This document shows positions 1 through 8,001 of a stretch of 17,770 nucleotides of DNA, piece by piece. Made by a program: the position numbers and the translations under genes. The stretch lies in contig JAUTXB010000186.1 of assembly GCA_030838245.1 (NCBI GenBank), positions 1 through 17,770 on the forward strand. The letters run 5' to 3'. Every line of letters starts with the position of its first letter. Within the stretch, counting starts at the first letter, position 1. Source of the DNA: Acidimicrobiaceae bacterium (GTDB taxonomy: Bacteria; Actinomycetota; Acidimicrobiia; Acidimicrobiales; RAAP-2). A model generated the notes under the pieces. It searched no databases. It had not been told where the DNA came from and worked only from the letters and a program-made list of their open reading frames with translations.

Positions 1-1
1 C

Positions 2-1006
2 GCAGTGATGGAACGACGGGAAGTTGAGGTGCGGGCGCCGGGAGCCAATGAAGTTCGGGTCGCCGTTGACGCCTTCTGCCTGAACCTGAACGATATCGAC
101 ATCATCCGAGGACGCTATGCGACGCTCATGTTGGAGCCGCCGTTCGTCGCCGGGATGGAATCAGTGGGGATCGTCGAGAGCGCCGGGCCGGGAGCTGAAC
201 ATCTCGTCGGGCAGCGAATCGTGGGCATCCCTGCCGTGGCCCACGGCGGATATGCCTCCTATGCCGTCGTCGATGCGGCCACGGCTATGGAACTGCCCGA
301 CTGGCTGAGCGACGCAGACGGTGCCGCCATGCACTATCCGTTCCACCTCGGTTGGTTCGCCCTCCACGAGCGTGCCCGCCTCCAACCCGGTGAGACTCTC
401 CTCGTGCACGCGGCCGCCGGTGGTACGGGTTCGGGGGCGCTGCAAATCGGGAAAGCGCTCGGCGCCAAGGTGATCGCCACCGCCGGCACCGACGAGAAGG
501 TCGAGTACTGCCGCCGGTTGGGAGCCGATGTGGCGGTGAACTATCGAACGGCCGATTTTGTCGAAGTGGCGATGGAGGCCACCTATGGACACGGGGTGGA
601 CGTGGCCTTTGACGCCGTTGGCGGGAACGTCACCCTCGAGACCTTCAAGTGCATGGGCTTCAATGGCCGGCACCTGATTGCCGGATGGAGCGAGGGCATC
701 GAGCTCGAGGACGCCCACTACCTGACGCCGCGGGCGATGGCCTACGGAAACTTCTCGCTGTGCGGGGTATGCCTGGTCTACGTGAACGATCCGCTTGGCG
801 TTCGGCGCACCATGGGTTTCAACTGGCCAGGGCGAAGTGAGGGGCAACGGGCCCATGCCACCATCCTCGAGCTGATCCGCACCGGTCAGATTCATCCAGC
901 CGTCACCCGGGAGCTCGAGTTCGGTGAGGTTCCCTCTGCACTCGAGGAGATGGAACAACGCCGGACGATGGGCCGACTGGTGGTGATGATGGGGCGAAGC
1001 CGATAG
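2..1006 (+). CDS. Zinc-independent MDR family NADPH:quinone oxidoreductase / enoyl reductase, 5' truncated
   Basis: This is the 3' portion of a medium-chain dehydrogenase/reductase of the quinone oxidoreductase (QOR) type. Family members transfer hydride from NAD(P)H to quinones, enones or enoyl thioesters in the cytosol. The visible part holds the end of the GroES-like domain and then a Rossmann fold with the dinucleotide loop AAAGGTGSG near residue 137. It ends in the usual ALEEMEQRRTMGRLVV tail. No catalytic zinc-lobe cysteines are seen. The frame is open to the window edge, and the first visible residues match a position about 25 residues into relatives. The real start is therefore probably upstream, and the GTG at 5 is probably not it. 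The gene at 6934-8001 is a clear paralogue. It converges with the aldo/keto reductase gene, with 18 bases between the two stops. Its substrate cannot be told. Confidence 0.9.
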   Translation, partial: AVMERREVEVRAPGANEVRVAVDAFCLNLNDIDIIRGRYATLMLEPPFVAGMESVGIVESAGPGAEHLVGQRIVGIPAVAHGGYASYAVVDAATAMELPDWLSDADGAAMHYPFHLGWFALHERARLQPGETLLVHAAAGGTGSGALQIGKALGAKVIATAGTDEKVEYCRRLGADVAVNYRTADFVEVAMEATYGHGVDVAFDAVGGNVTLETFKCMGFNGRHLIAGWSEGIELEDAHYLTPRAMAYGNFSLCGVCLVYVNDPLGVRRTMGFNWPGRSEGQRAHATILELIRTGQIHPAVTRELEFGEVPSALEEMEQRRTMGRLVVMMGRSR

Positions 1007-1015
1007 CGAATCGGC
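999..1015. terminator. Small hairpin between convergent genes
   Basis: A perfect inverted repeat, GCCGAT-AGCGA-ATCGGC, spans the stop codon of the first gene and the gap to the convergent aldo/keto reductase gene. A second short repeat, GGCG-CT-CGCC, follows directly. A stem shared between facing gene ends suits a bidirectional terminator. It has only six pairs and no T-tract, so it may be chance. Confidence 0.3.
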
Positions 1016-1024
1016 GCTCGCCGA

Positions 1025-1933
1025 CTACGTCCAGGGCATGGCGGCCCGCTCGCTCCAATAGACGCGTGGGTCCAGCGCCAGTGCGGACAGCCGATCATTA
1101 TCGGGCTGCGTCGCGTCATCGAGCGCGGCCAGGTTCGAACGCAGCTGCGGCACTGTGGCCGCCCCGGAGAGCACGACATCGGCCCAGGGCTGAGCCAGCG
1201 CGGCGGCGAGCGCACTCACGTCGGGACGTTCACCCAGTGCCGTCGTCGCCGGTGCGGGTACGGCCAGTCGCCCGTTGGCCAGGGCCTCCTTGACGATTAC
1301 GGTCCAGCCGGCGCTTTTCGCCTCGGCCAGGGCCGGACCGGCCGAGGTCTCGAGGAGATTCCAGGTGGCCTGGACGGCCGAGAACAGCGGCGCGCCATCG
1401 ACTTGTATCGAGAGCGCCCGCCGGAGGGTCGTTGATTGGTCGGGGCCGCTGAGGGTGAGCCCCACAGGCAGGCCCAGCCGGGCCAGCGCTCGATGCACCT
1501 CGGTGTCGTCCAGGATCCCGGAGTCCAAGGTGGCCGAATGGACCTGGTAGAGCCGCAACCAAGGCCCGAGCAATGCGTCGGTCTCCGGCCACTGGCGGGC
1601 GAGGGCGGCTGCGGAGTGGTCCTTCACTTCGGGAACCTCGGCGCTCACCGTCCAGTCGGCCGTGTAGGTATATCCCCACTTCGACGACACCACCACGTGC
1701 TCCGGCCCAATGGCGCGACGAGCCAGCCACCCGGCCAGGAACTGCTCGGCTCGGCCGTAGGAGCGGGCGGCATCGAACCACCGGATCCCGCCCTCCCATG
1801 CGGCATCGCAGACCTCATGGCACCGGGCTGAAAGCGCTTCGACCGATCGATCGGTTCCGAGAGCCAGCCCATGCCCAACGGTCAGATACCCCGGCCGGCC
1901 CAGTGCGGCGAGACCCAATCCCAAGACAGCCAT
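1025..1933 (-). CDS. Aldo/keto reductase
   Basis: A 302-residue NAD(P)H-dependent aldo/keto reductase, a TIM-barrel enzyme that reduces carbonyls or oxidises sugars. The catalytic tetrad can be placed at Asp54 (WFDAARSYG), Tyr59, Lys85 (SSKWGY) and His132 (YQVHS). The N-terminal stretch LGLGLAALGRPGY is typical of a sugar-dehydrogenase-like branch of the family, so it must be translated. ATG at 1933 is chosen because GGAGG lies four bases upstream; a GTG at 1945 is the alternative. The gene begins inside the end of the aldolase frame (119-base overlap), which is abnormal and is discussed as a finding. It is probably last in a minus-strand operon with the aldolase and Nudix genes. The substrate is unknown. 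Confidence 0.9.
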   Translation of the reverse strand: MAVLGLGLAALGRPGYLTVGHGLALGTDRSVEALSARCHEVCDAAWEGGIRWFDAARSYGRAEQFLAGWLARRAIGPEHVVVSSKWGYTYTADWTVSAEVPEVKDHSAAALARQWPETDALLGPWLRLYQVHSATLDSGILDDTEVHRALARLGLPVGLTLSGPDQSTTLRRALSIQVDGAPLFSAVQATWNLLETSAGPALAEAKSAGWTVIVKEALANGRLAVPAPATTALGERPDVSALAAALAQPWADVVLSGAATVPQLRSNLAALDDATQPDNDRLSALALDPRVYWSERAAMPWT

Positions 1934-2684
1934 GGCGCCTCCCACTCGTCGTGTCGCCCCCGAGAGCTCGCCGCAAGCACCGGTGGCGCGGACGTTGCTC
2001 GGGGCGATCAGCCAGGCTCCTAGCCCTTATCGCTTTCTTGGTCGTGCCGTACCCGCGCTCCATCGCCGACATGATGATGGCCTCGAAGTCCTTGTCGGTG
2101 AGCACTCGCGGTGTTCCGAGCGAAGAGGCGCGCCAATACAGCTCAGCCAGCCATTCGAGAAGCTCAAGACGTTCGATGGCTTGCTCCATGGTGGTGCCAT
2201 AGGCGACCGAGCCATGGTTCTGCATCATGGCCGCGTTTCGGCCCTTCAGTGCCTCGATCACATTGTCCGCCAGCTCTTGAGAACCGAAGGTGGCGTAGGC
2301 CGCAGTACGTGGCGTCCCGCCCAGTCCCAGGCAGCTGTAGTGCAGAGCCAGTAACTCGTCATGCGTGCAGGAGAGCGCTGTCGACGCCATGGCATGGGCG
2401 TGGGTGATGGCCAGGGCATTGGTGTCTGCGTAGATACCGGTGTGAAGCGGTACTTCAGAGGTGGGGGCAAGATCGCCGTCCACGACTGCACCCTCGAGGT
2501 CAATGACCGTGACCATCTCGGCCGTGACGGTGGCCAGGTCGGCCCCGGTGGGGGTCACCGCGACGTGGTCCCCCTTGCGGGCGGAGATGTTGCCGGCCGT
2601 GCCAATGACGAGCCCCCGCTGGGCCAAATGGCGGCTGGCGCTGGCCACGGCCTCTCGTTCATCGGCCAAGAGCAGATCGCTCAT
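1815..2684 (-). CDS. Class II aldolase/adducin family protein (FucA-like) with an odd C-terminal extension
   Basis: A zinc-dependent class II aldolase of the L-fuculose-phosphate aldolase / L-ribulose-5-phosphate epimerase fold. Expected metal and catalytic residues are present: Glu77 (TSEVPLH), His95 and His97 (THAH) and His157 (QNHG). The N-terminal GTAGNISAR motif (residues 28-36) binds phosphate in relatives. ATG at 2684 is chosen because AGGGG lies a suitable distance upstream and family homology begins there; the open frame itself runs up to 2795. The recognisable domain ends near residue 221, close to the usual family length of about 215-260. The last roughly 68 residues are arginine-rich and low in similarity to anything I recognise, and they overlap the start of the aldo/keto reductase gene. 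A lost stop or a frameshift is likely. The gene lies 89 bases after the Nudix gene. The true substrate is unknown. Confidence 0.85.
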   Translation of the reverse strand: MSDLLLADEREAVASASRHLAQRGLVIGTAGNISARKGDHVAVTPTGADLATVTAEMVTVIDLEGAVVDGDLAPTSEVPLHTGIYADTNALAITHAHAMASTALSCTHDELLALHYSCLGLGGTPRTAAYATFGSQELADNVIEALKGRNAAMMQNHGSVAYGTTMEQAIERLELLEWLAELYWRASSLGTPRVLTDKDFEAIIMSAMERGYGTTKKAIRARSLADRPEQRPRHRCLRRALGGDTTSGRRHGCLGIGSRRTGPAGVSDRWAWAGSRNRSIGRSAFSPVP

Positions 2685-2773
2685 CCCTGGTTCCCCTCCA
2701 CATGTCGAAGTCAACTGGTCATCATGGCGGACCTTACCGACCATCGCTCGGAAAAGCATCTCGGTCGGATCGC

Positions 2774-3442
2774 TCAGGTGCGTTCGTACCGCCAAGCTTT
2801 CTCGGCCATGGAGAGCCGGTGCCGCCCACCGGGAGTGTCCAAAGGGCTGCCGTCGTATGCGGCATCGCCGTGCCAGAGCGCCACAAGATGATCCTCGGCC
2901 TTGGCGAGGTGCGTGACGAACGTCTCCACTGCGCTCGCCCGGGCATCAGCAAGGGCCTCTGCCACTGTCCCAAAGGGGACGAGACGTTGCAGAGTGACCC
3001 AAGTCGGAGGCACGAGCCCCACCTCACCTGCGGCATGCCGAGCGAGGAAGGCGGAGGGGCGCGCCCACGCATGGTCATGGATTTCCCCTCCGTCGACCAC
3101 GACGGCGTCACCTGATGTCGCGGCGATGAAAAACGTGGTGTCGAACCGCTTCGGCGTTCCCGGGGGCGGCGACCAGTGCGCATAGGGTACGAGCTCAGCG
3201 GGGTCGACGGAGATGCCGGTCTCCTCCTCGACCTCTCGCGCCGCTGCCATCCGAGCCCTGTCGCGTTGGTCACCGTCGCTCGTCTCGACCCGTCCGCCCG
3301 GAAAGACCCACATGCCGCCAAAGCCAATCCGCGGATTGCGATGGAGCATGAGTGCCTCGATCCCGTCTTGCCCGTCGCCGATGAGTACCACCGTGGCGGC
3401 CGGTATGGCTGGGGAAGGCTCAGATGTGAGGTTGTTGGTCAT
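2774..3442 (-). CDS. Nudix hydrolase
   Basis: A 222-residue Nudix hydrolase. The family cleaves nucleoside diphosphates linked to another group; CoA, NADH and sugar nucleotides are common substrates. The catalytic helix is clear at residues 69-77 (REVEEETGI), preceded by FPGGR at 47-51. The distance from the second Gly of PGG (Gly50) to the REV Arg is 19, against 14 in the classical box, so the Nudix loop has about five extra residues. Larger insertions at this point are known in the NUDT19/RP2-like branch, many of which act on acyl-CoAs. A CoA diphosphatase role would suit the lipid context but is inference. No strong ribosome binding site is seen before the ATG. The gene lies 86 bases downstream of the fused ACAD on the same strand. 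Confidence 0.88.
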   Translation of the reverse strand: MTNNLTSEPSPAIPAATVVLIGDGQDGIEALMLHRNPRIGFGGMWVFPGGRVETSDGDQRDRARMAAAREVEEETGISVDPAELVPYAHWSPPPGTPKRFDTTFFIAATSGDAVVVDGGEIHDHAWARPSAFLARHAAGEVGLVPPTWVTLQRLVPFGTVAEALADARASAVETFVTHLAKAEDHLVALWHGDAAYDGSPLDTPGGRHRLSMAEKAWRYERT

Positions 3443-3467
3443 TGACCTGGTGACTATCGGATCGCTG

Positions 3468-3477
3468 GACTCGAGTC
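3468..3477. promoter_or_regulatory. Perfect 10-base palindrome upstream of the Nudix gene
   Basis: GACTCGAGTC lies 26 bases upstream of the Nudix start, in the 86-base gap after the fused ACAD gene. Imperfect symmetry extends outward (CTG on the left, CAG offset by one base on the right). It could be a repressor site for the Nudix-aldolase-reductase run. No promoter hexamers can be assigned around it, so the call is weak. Confidence 0.2.
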
Positions 3478-3528
3478 AGACGTTGCGAGCCCTGGGAACC
3501 CTATATGGCCCTTGTCGTCTGGGACCGG

Positions 3529-5685
3529 TCAGCCGACCAACGGGTCACGAGGCAGTCCCAGGATCCGCTCTCCGATCTGGTTGCGCTTGATCTCCGAGGT
3601 CCCCCCGGCGATCGACATGGCCCGGTGCATGAGCACCAACATTCCTGACAGTGCGCCCGGACCATCGAGAAAGGCGCTGTCCGGACCGCTCAAGGCGTTC
3701 AGGATGGCCGCGGCCTCGTGCCCGTTCTCGGACAGCACGAGCTTCGTGACGTTGCCCTCGGGACCAGGGCCTCCACCAGCGACCGCTCGATGGGCGCTGC
3801 GGAGGTTGAGCACGTCCATGGCCTGCGTCCTGGCGATGTGGCGGCCCACGCGGGCGGCACCCCCGGCGAGGCGCTCAGGGTGGGCGTCCAACGGCGCGAC
3901 GAAGGTCTCGACGGGCACGGACATTCCTCCTTGCCCACCGCCGATGCTCACGCTCTCGTTGCCCAGGGTCGCCCGGGCCACGGTCCACCCACCGTCGACG
4001 GGCCCGACGACGTCATCGTCGGGGACGAAGACGTCGTTGAAGAAGACCTCGTTGAAGTCCGATTGGCCCGTCACCATCCGAAGCGGGCGGACCTCGACGC
4101 CCGGGCCATTCATGTCTATGACCATCGTGGTGATGCCATTGTGCTTGGGGGCGTCCGGGTTCGTGCGCACCGTGGCCAGACCGTGCCTGCTCACGTGAGC
4201 GCCGCTCGTCCACACCTTCTGGCCGTTGACCAGCCAGCCGCCATCGACCCGGGTACCTCTGGTCTTTACCCCCGCCGCGTCGGAGCCAGCGTCGGGTTCG
4301 CTGAACAGTTGGCACCAGGTCACCTCCTGGTTGAGGGCTGGGCGCACCCAGCGGGCTACCTGGTCCTCGTTGCCGTGCTGGATCAGGGTGAGGATCACCC
4401 AGCCGGTGATGCCGTAGGCGGGTCGCTTGATCCCGGAGGCAACGAACTCCTGCTCGATGACCAGCTGCTCGATAGCGCTCGCATCGCGCCCCCACGGGTT
4501 CGGCCAGTGGGGCATCGCGTATCCGGACTCGAGCAGGGCCTGGCGGCGGGCACCGTCATCGAGGTCCTGCACGCTCCGAACGAACGTGCGAACCGTGTCG
4601 CGGATCGGCTCTGCCTCAGGCGGGAGGTCGACGGTTCGTGCTCGGCGCACGCCGTTTCGGACGAGGTCGGTGACAGTGGCCGCGGCCTCTCCGGCATCGA
4701 TGACTGCCTCGATGGCGGTGGCGCGCCGAAGATAGAGGTGGGCGTCGTGCTCCCACGTGAAGCCGATTCCACCGTGGACCTGGATGTTGAGCTGGGCGTT
4801 CTGATCCGCGCCCGGTACGGCCAGCACGGCGGCCATGGCTGCCGTATACGAGAGCTGGTCGCCACCCGAGGCCGCGGCCCGGGCCGCGTCCCATACGGCC
4901 GCCGTCGCCAGTTCCGCCGACACCAACATGTTGGCGCAGTGGTGCTTCACGGCCTGATAGGTGCCGATCGGACGCCCGAACTGCTCGCGCACCTTGGCGT
5001 ACTCACTAGCCATGTCGGTGCATGCGCGTGCGATGCCCGTGGCTTCGGCGGCGAACAGCAGGCGGGCCAGATCGACCAGAACCTGTCGGGCACCGGGCAG
5101 GCTTACTGCCTGCGCCCCGTCGAGGCTGACCCGAGCCGAACGGCGGGTCGGATCGAGGTTGGTCGGGATCTCGATGCCCACCTGACCGGCGGTGCTCTCG
5201 ACGATGATCACGTCATCGCCCACCGGGACGAGCAGCAGGTCGGCCAGATCTCCGCCGAGCACCACACCGGCAGACCCGTATGCGGCACCGTCCCGGACCT
5301 CCACAGCACCTCCGAGAGCCACCGCCCCGATGGAGGAGCCGTTGACCAGGCCGGGCAGGAGGCGTCTCTGTATGTCAGACGGAGCCGTAGCGGCAATGAC
5401 GGCGCTGGCGATCACCGTCGGCACGAACGGGCCAGGAGCGACGGCCCGACCCAGCTCCTCCACGACGATCACGAGCTCCGGTAGGCCGAAGCCGGACCCG
5501 CCGTGCTCTTCGGGGATGTGGAGGCCGAGCCAGTCCAGTCGACGCAGATCGTCCCAGAACGGAGGGAGCGGTTCGGTCCCTGCCTCGAGCAGGGCCCGAG
5601 CGGCCGCCCGGGCGCCGTGCTTGTCAAGGAAGTCGGAGGCGGTCTGGGCCAGCGCCCGGTGGTCATCGGTAATGGCGATCGACAT
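3529..5685 (-). CDS. Fused two-domain acyl-CoA dehydrogenase, FadE34-like
   Basis: A 718-residue protein made of two tandem acyl-CoA dehydrogenase domains, at about residues 1-345 and 350-718. The first half has the ACAD segments REQFGRPIGTYQAVKHH (233-249) and QVHGGIGFTWEHD (302-314). The second has QLFSEPDAGSD (459-469), NGQKVWTSGAH (487-497) and the C-terminal AGGTSEIKRNQIGERILGLPR (693-713). Two-in-one ACADs of this size resemble mycobacterial FadE34 (about 711 residues), which replaces the alpha2beta2 ACADs used on steroid side-chain CoA thioesters. A steroid or other bulky acyl-CoA substrate is therefore plausible but not shown. The open frame reaches 5853, but ATG at 5685 is chosen: ACAD homology begins there, and TACTAT lies exactly six bases upstream, the arrangement of a leaderless transcript. 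No Shine-Dalgarno site is seen. Confidence 0.9.
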   Translation of the reverse strand: MSIAITDDHRALAQTASDFLDKHGARAAARALLEAGTEPLPPFWDDLRRLDWLGLHIPEEHGGSGFGLPELVIVVEELGRAVAPGPFVPTVIASAVIAATAPSDIQRRLLPGLVNGSSIGAVALGGAVEVRDGAAYGSAGVVLGGDLADLLLVPVGDDVIIVESTAGQVGIEIPTNLDPTRRSARVSLDGAQAVSLPGARQVLVDLARLLFAAEATGIARACTDMASEYAKVREQFGRPIGTYQAVKHHCANMLVSAELATAAVWDAARAAASGGDQLSYTAAMAAVLAVPGADQNAQLNIQVHGGIGFTWEHDAHLYLRRATAIEAVIDAGEAAATVTDLVRNGVRRARTVDLPPEAEPIRDTVRTFVRSVQDLDDGARRQALLESGYAMPHWPNPWGRDASAIEQLVIEQEFVASGIKRPAYGITGWVILTLIQHGNEDQVARWVRPALNQEVTWCQLFSEPDAGSDAAGVKTRGTRVDGGWLVNGQKVWTSGAHVSRHGLATVRTNPDAPKHNGITTMVIDMNGPGVEVRPLRMVTGQSDFNEVFFNDVFVPDDDVVGPVDGGWTVARATLGNESVSIGGGQGGMSVPVETFVAPLDAHPERLAGGAARVGRHIARTQAMDVLNLRSAHRAVAGGGPGPEGNVTKLVLSENGHEAAAILNALSGPDSAFLDGPGALSGMLVLMHRAMSIAGGTSEIKRNQIGERILGLPRDPLVG

Positions 5686-5691
5686 GGGGAG

Positions 5692-5697
5692 ATAGTA
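5692..5697 (-). promoter_or_regulatory. Candidate -10 element for a leaderless fused-ACAD transcript
   Basis: Read on the minus strand this is TACTAT (TAnnnT), followed by six bases (CTCCCC) and the ATG at 5685. In actinobacteria, transcription starting about seven bases after such a hexamer would begin at the start codon itself. No -35 element with good spacing is obvious. The 70-base gap also carries signals for the divergent amidohydrolase gene. Confidence 0.5.
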
Positions 5698-5755
5698 GGC
5701 GGTGAGGTCCACTTGATCCCCGACGATCGGTGATACTGGAACGAGAGGAGGTGCG

Positions 5756-6892
5756 GTGGTGGCCATCATCGATTCGGACCAGCACCTGTACGAGATGCGG
5801 TCCCTCTGGGCCGAGTTCATCGATCCCGGCCTCAGACACGAGGCCCTCTCCATCGTCGATGACGGGCTCGGCTACCCGTGGCTGACCTGGCGAGGCCACG
5901 GGCTGGACCTGGCCGACGTACAGGTTCCTGGTGACACCGCCCAGTTGGGCCGGCACCGCCGGCGCCTCCGTGACCAGCAGCCACCCGAGTACCGCTACGA
6001 CGAGGCACTGCCCGCCCACTACTGGGAGCCCGGTGCTCGCGCCAGGCACGTCGACGAGATGGGCCTCGACCAGGCGGTTGTCTTCCCGAATTTCGGGCTG
6101 TTGTGGGAGCGCCGCCTGTCCGAGTCGTTGGTTGCCCTCACCGCCAACATGGCGGCCTGGAATCGGTGGTGTGCGACCGTGGTGGCAGAGGGCCAAGGCC
6201 GGCTTCATCCGGTGGCCCACCTGACGCTGCGAGACCCGGCATGGCTGGAGGCGCAACTGGCCGCGCTCTCCTCGGCCGGCGTCCGTCTCGGCATGATCGC
6301 TCCGGCGGCTGTCGACGGGCGCCCGCTCTCGCATCCCGACCACGACCGGATGTGGGCCGCATTCGTTCACTACGGCGTCACCCCCGTGTTCCACGTCGCC
6401 GATCAGCCCCGGATCCTCGACGACGCCTTCTACACCGATCCCGATGACAGCTTCGTGCCCGTGGTCGAGTCCATCTTCTTGTGGGTAGCTCCCGCTCTCG
6501 GCATCACCGACCTCATCGTCAACGGCGTTCTGGCGCGCCATCCCGCCCTGCGCATCGGCATCGTCGAGCTGTCTTCGATGTGGGTGCCCAACTACCTGCT
6601 GATGCTCGATGGGGGATGGGACTTCACCACCACGCTCAACGGACGACCTCTTGTGCCGCTCGAGCTACGGCCGAGCGAGTATTTCCGTCGTCAAGTGCGC
6701 GTGTCGTCCTTCTCTTATGAGCAGCCCGACCGGCTCACGGCCAGCTCCGGGGACGTGTTCATGTGCTGCAGCGACTACCCCCATTCCGAAGGCAGTGCCA
6801 CCCCTGTCCAGGACTACGACCGAATCGGCTGCCGTCCCGACCAGGCCGTCGGGCTCTTCCACGACAATGTGGCCACCTTGCTGGCGGGGTAG
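5756..6892 (+). CDS. Amidohydrolase family (amidohydrolase-2, ACMSD-like) metal-dependent hydrolase or decarboxylase
   Basis: A 378-residue TIM-barrel protein of the amidohydrolase-2 group, which includes ACMSD and hydroxybenzoate decarboxylases as well as hydrolases. Family motifs that can be placed are the N-terminal DSDQH (residues 6-10, in place of the usual HxH), His213 (PVFHVAD), Glu271 (IVELSSMW) and Asp340 (MCCSDYPHSEG), the metal or catalytic acid. The C-terminal FHDNVATLLAG matches the family's usual end. AGGAGG at 5746-5751 precedes two tandem GTG codons at 5756 and 5759; spacing favours 5759, so the start is uncertain by one codon. It is transcribed away from the fused ACAD, with a 70-base shared intergenic region. 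Many relatives occur in aromatic or steroid catabolic loci; the substrate here cannot be told. Confidence 0.88.
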   Translation: MVAIIDSDQHLYEMRSLWAEFIDPGLRHEALSIVDDGLGYPWLTWRGHGLDLADVQVPGDTAQLGRHRRRLRDQQPPEYRYDEALPAHYWEPGARARHVDEMGLDQAVVFPNFGLLWERRLSESLVALTANMAAWNRWCATVVAEGQGRLHPVAHLTLRDPAWLEAQLAALSSAGVRLGMIAPAAVDGRPLSHPDHDRMWAAFVHYGVTPVFHVADQPRILDDAFYTDPDDSFVPVVESIFLWVAPALGITDLIVNGVLARHPALRIGIVELSSMWVPNYLLMLDGGWDFTTTLNGRPLVPLELRPSEYFRRQVRVSSFSYEQPDRLTASSGDVFMCCSDYPHSEGSATPVQDYDRIGCRPDQAVGLFHDNVATLLAG

Positions 6893-6933
6893 TCGGACAC
6901 CGGCTGGGTGGAGACACACGCTGAAGTACCCGT

Positions 6934-8001
6934 TCAGTCCGGGCGCCCGATCTGCACCACCACGCGTCCGATGGTCCTGCGGTCTTCCATCTCCTCGAGT
7001 GCGGTAGGAAGCTGTTCGAAGGGAACGGTCTTGCCCACCAACGGTCGGATGCGCCCGGCGCGGAGGAGCTCGACCAGATGAGCGTGCACCGTCTCGCCCA
7101 CGTCGCGAGGTGTCGGGTTGAAACCAGACCCTAGTGGCACCAGCGAGGAGGCGCGATAGGCGAGAAGGACACCCATCAGCGAGATGTTGCCGAAGCACAG
7201 CGTCCGTCCCGAGACCATCGGGGTCTCCTCGGCCTCAATGCCGCTGGCGAACCCAACGACGAGGTGACGGCCGTTCCGGGCCAGGCATCGGAGCGATTCG
7301 GTCGTTACCGCGCCGCCCACGCCGTCGAAGCACACATCGACGCCCCGGCCTTCGGTGGCGTCGAGCACGGCTGCGGCGAAGCCGGCGCCTCGATAGTCGA
7401 TGGTGACCTCAGCGCCCAGGCCGCGGGCGACGTCGAGCTTCTCCGTTCCGCCCGCCGTGGCGATGACCCTGGCCCCCGCGGCCACGGCGAGCTGTACCGC
7501 AGCCGACCCGACCCCGCCCGCCGCCGCGTGCACGAGCACGGTCTCACCTTCTTGCAGCCGTCCCCGCTCGTGCAAGCCGAGGTGAGCGAGATGGAACGGG
7601 TAGTAGAAGGCCGCCGCTTCGACGTCGTCGAGCTCGGGTGGGACTTCGAAAGCCATGTCGATCGGGCCGACGACCAGTTCGGCGTGGGCGCCTGTTGCGC
7701 CACTCCCGGACCCCATGACCCGGCGACCGATCCACGACTCGGCCCCGGCCCCGGCGGCGATGACTTCTCCGACGAACTCCATGCCGAGGGTATAGGGCAG
7801 CGGTGGGTTGATGGTGAGGTACCGGCCATGGCAGCCATCCACCTCGTTGTAGTTGCACACCGAGGTCGACGTGCGAACCAGGATCTCGAGGGGACCGGGC
7901 TCGGGTGGGGGGACCGCCCTCAGTTGGAGCGCCTCGCTCGGTCGCCCGTACGTGGTCACCTGCCACGCCCGCACCCCAGGAGTAGTAACGGAAGAGCTCA
8001 C
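6934..8001 (-). CDS. Zinc-independent MDR family NADPH:quinone oxidoreductase / enoyl reductase
   Basis: A complete 355-residue QOR-type medium-chain reductase. The GroES-like N-terminal domain is followed by the Rossmann loop AAGGVGSAAVQ (160-170), a GVDVCFDGVGG strand (220-230) and the C-terminal LEEMEDRRTIGRVVV (335-349). There is no structural or catalytic zinc signature. It is the full-length relative of the truncated gene at 2-1006; both share the FHLxxxxLHERxRLQxGET stretch. The start is a GTG at 8001 with AGGAGG at 8013-8018, a rather long 11-base spacing. A second GTG at 7974, just before RAWQVTTYG, is possible. It diverges from the ACAD11-like operon, so the inverted repeat at 8163-8177 might affect it too. 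It converges with the amidohydrolase gene, 41 bases between stops. Confidence 0.92.
   Translation of the reverse strand: MSSSVTTPGVRAWQVTTYGRPSEALQLRAVPPPEPGPLEILVRTSTSVCNYNEVDGCHGRYLTINPPLPYTLGMEFVGEVIAAGAGAESWIGRRVMGSGSGATGAHAELVVGPIDMAFEVPPELDDVEAAAFYYPFHLAHLGLHERGRLQEGETVLVHAAAGGVGSAAVQLAVAAGARVIATAGGTEKLDVARGLGAEVTIDYRGAGFAAAVLDATEGRGVDVCFDGVGGAVTTESLRCLARNGRHLVVGFASGIEAEETPMVSGRTLCFGNISLMGVLLAYRASSLVPLGSGFNPTPRDVGETVHAHLVELLRAGRIRPLVGKTVPFEQLPTALEEMEDRRTIGRVVVQIGRPD

Noticed and set aside
3718..5484. 588-codon open frame antisense to the fused ACAD
   Set aside because: The minus-strand frame carries two full sets of ACAD motifs. The plus frame is a GC-bias shadow with no recognisable domain.
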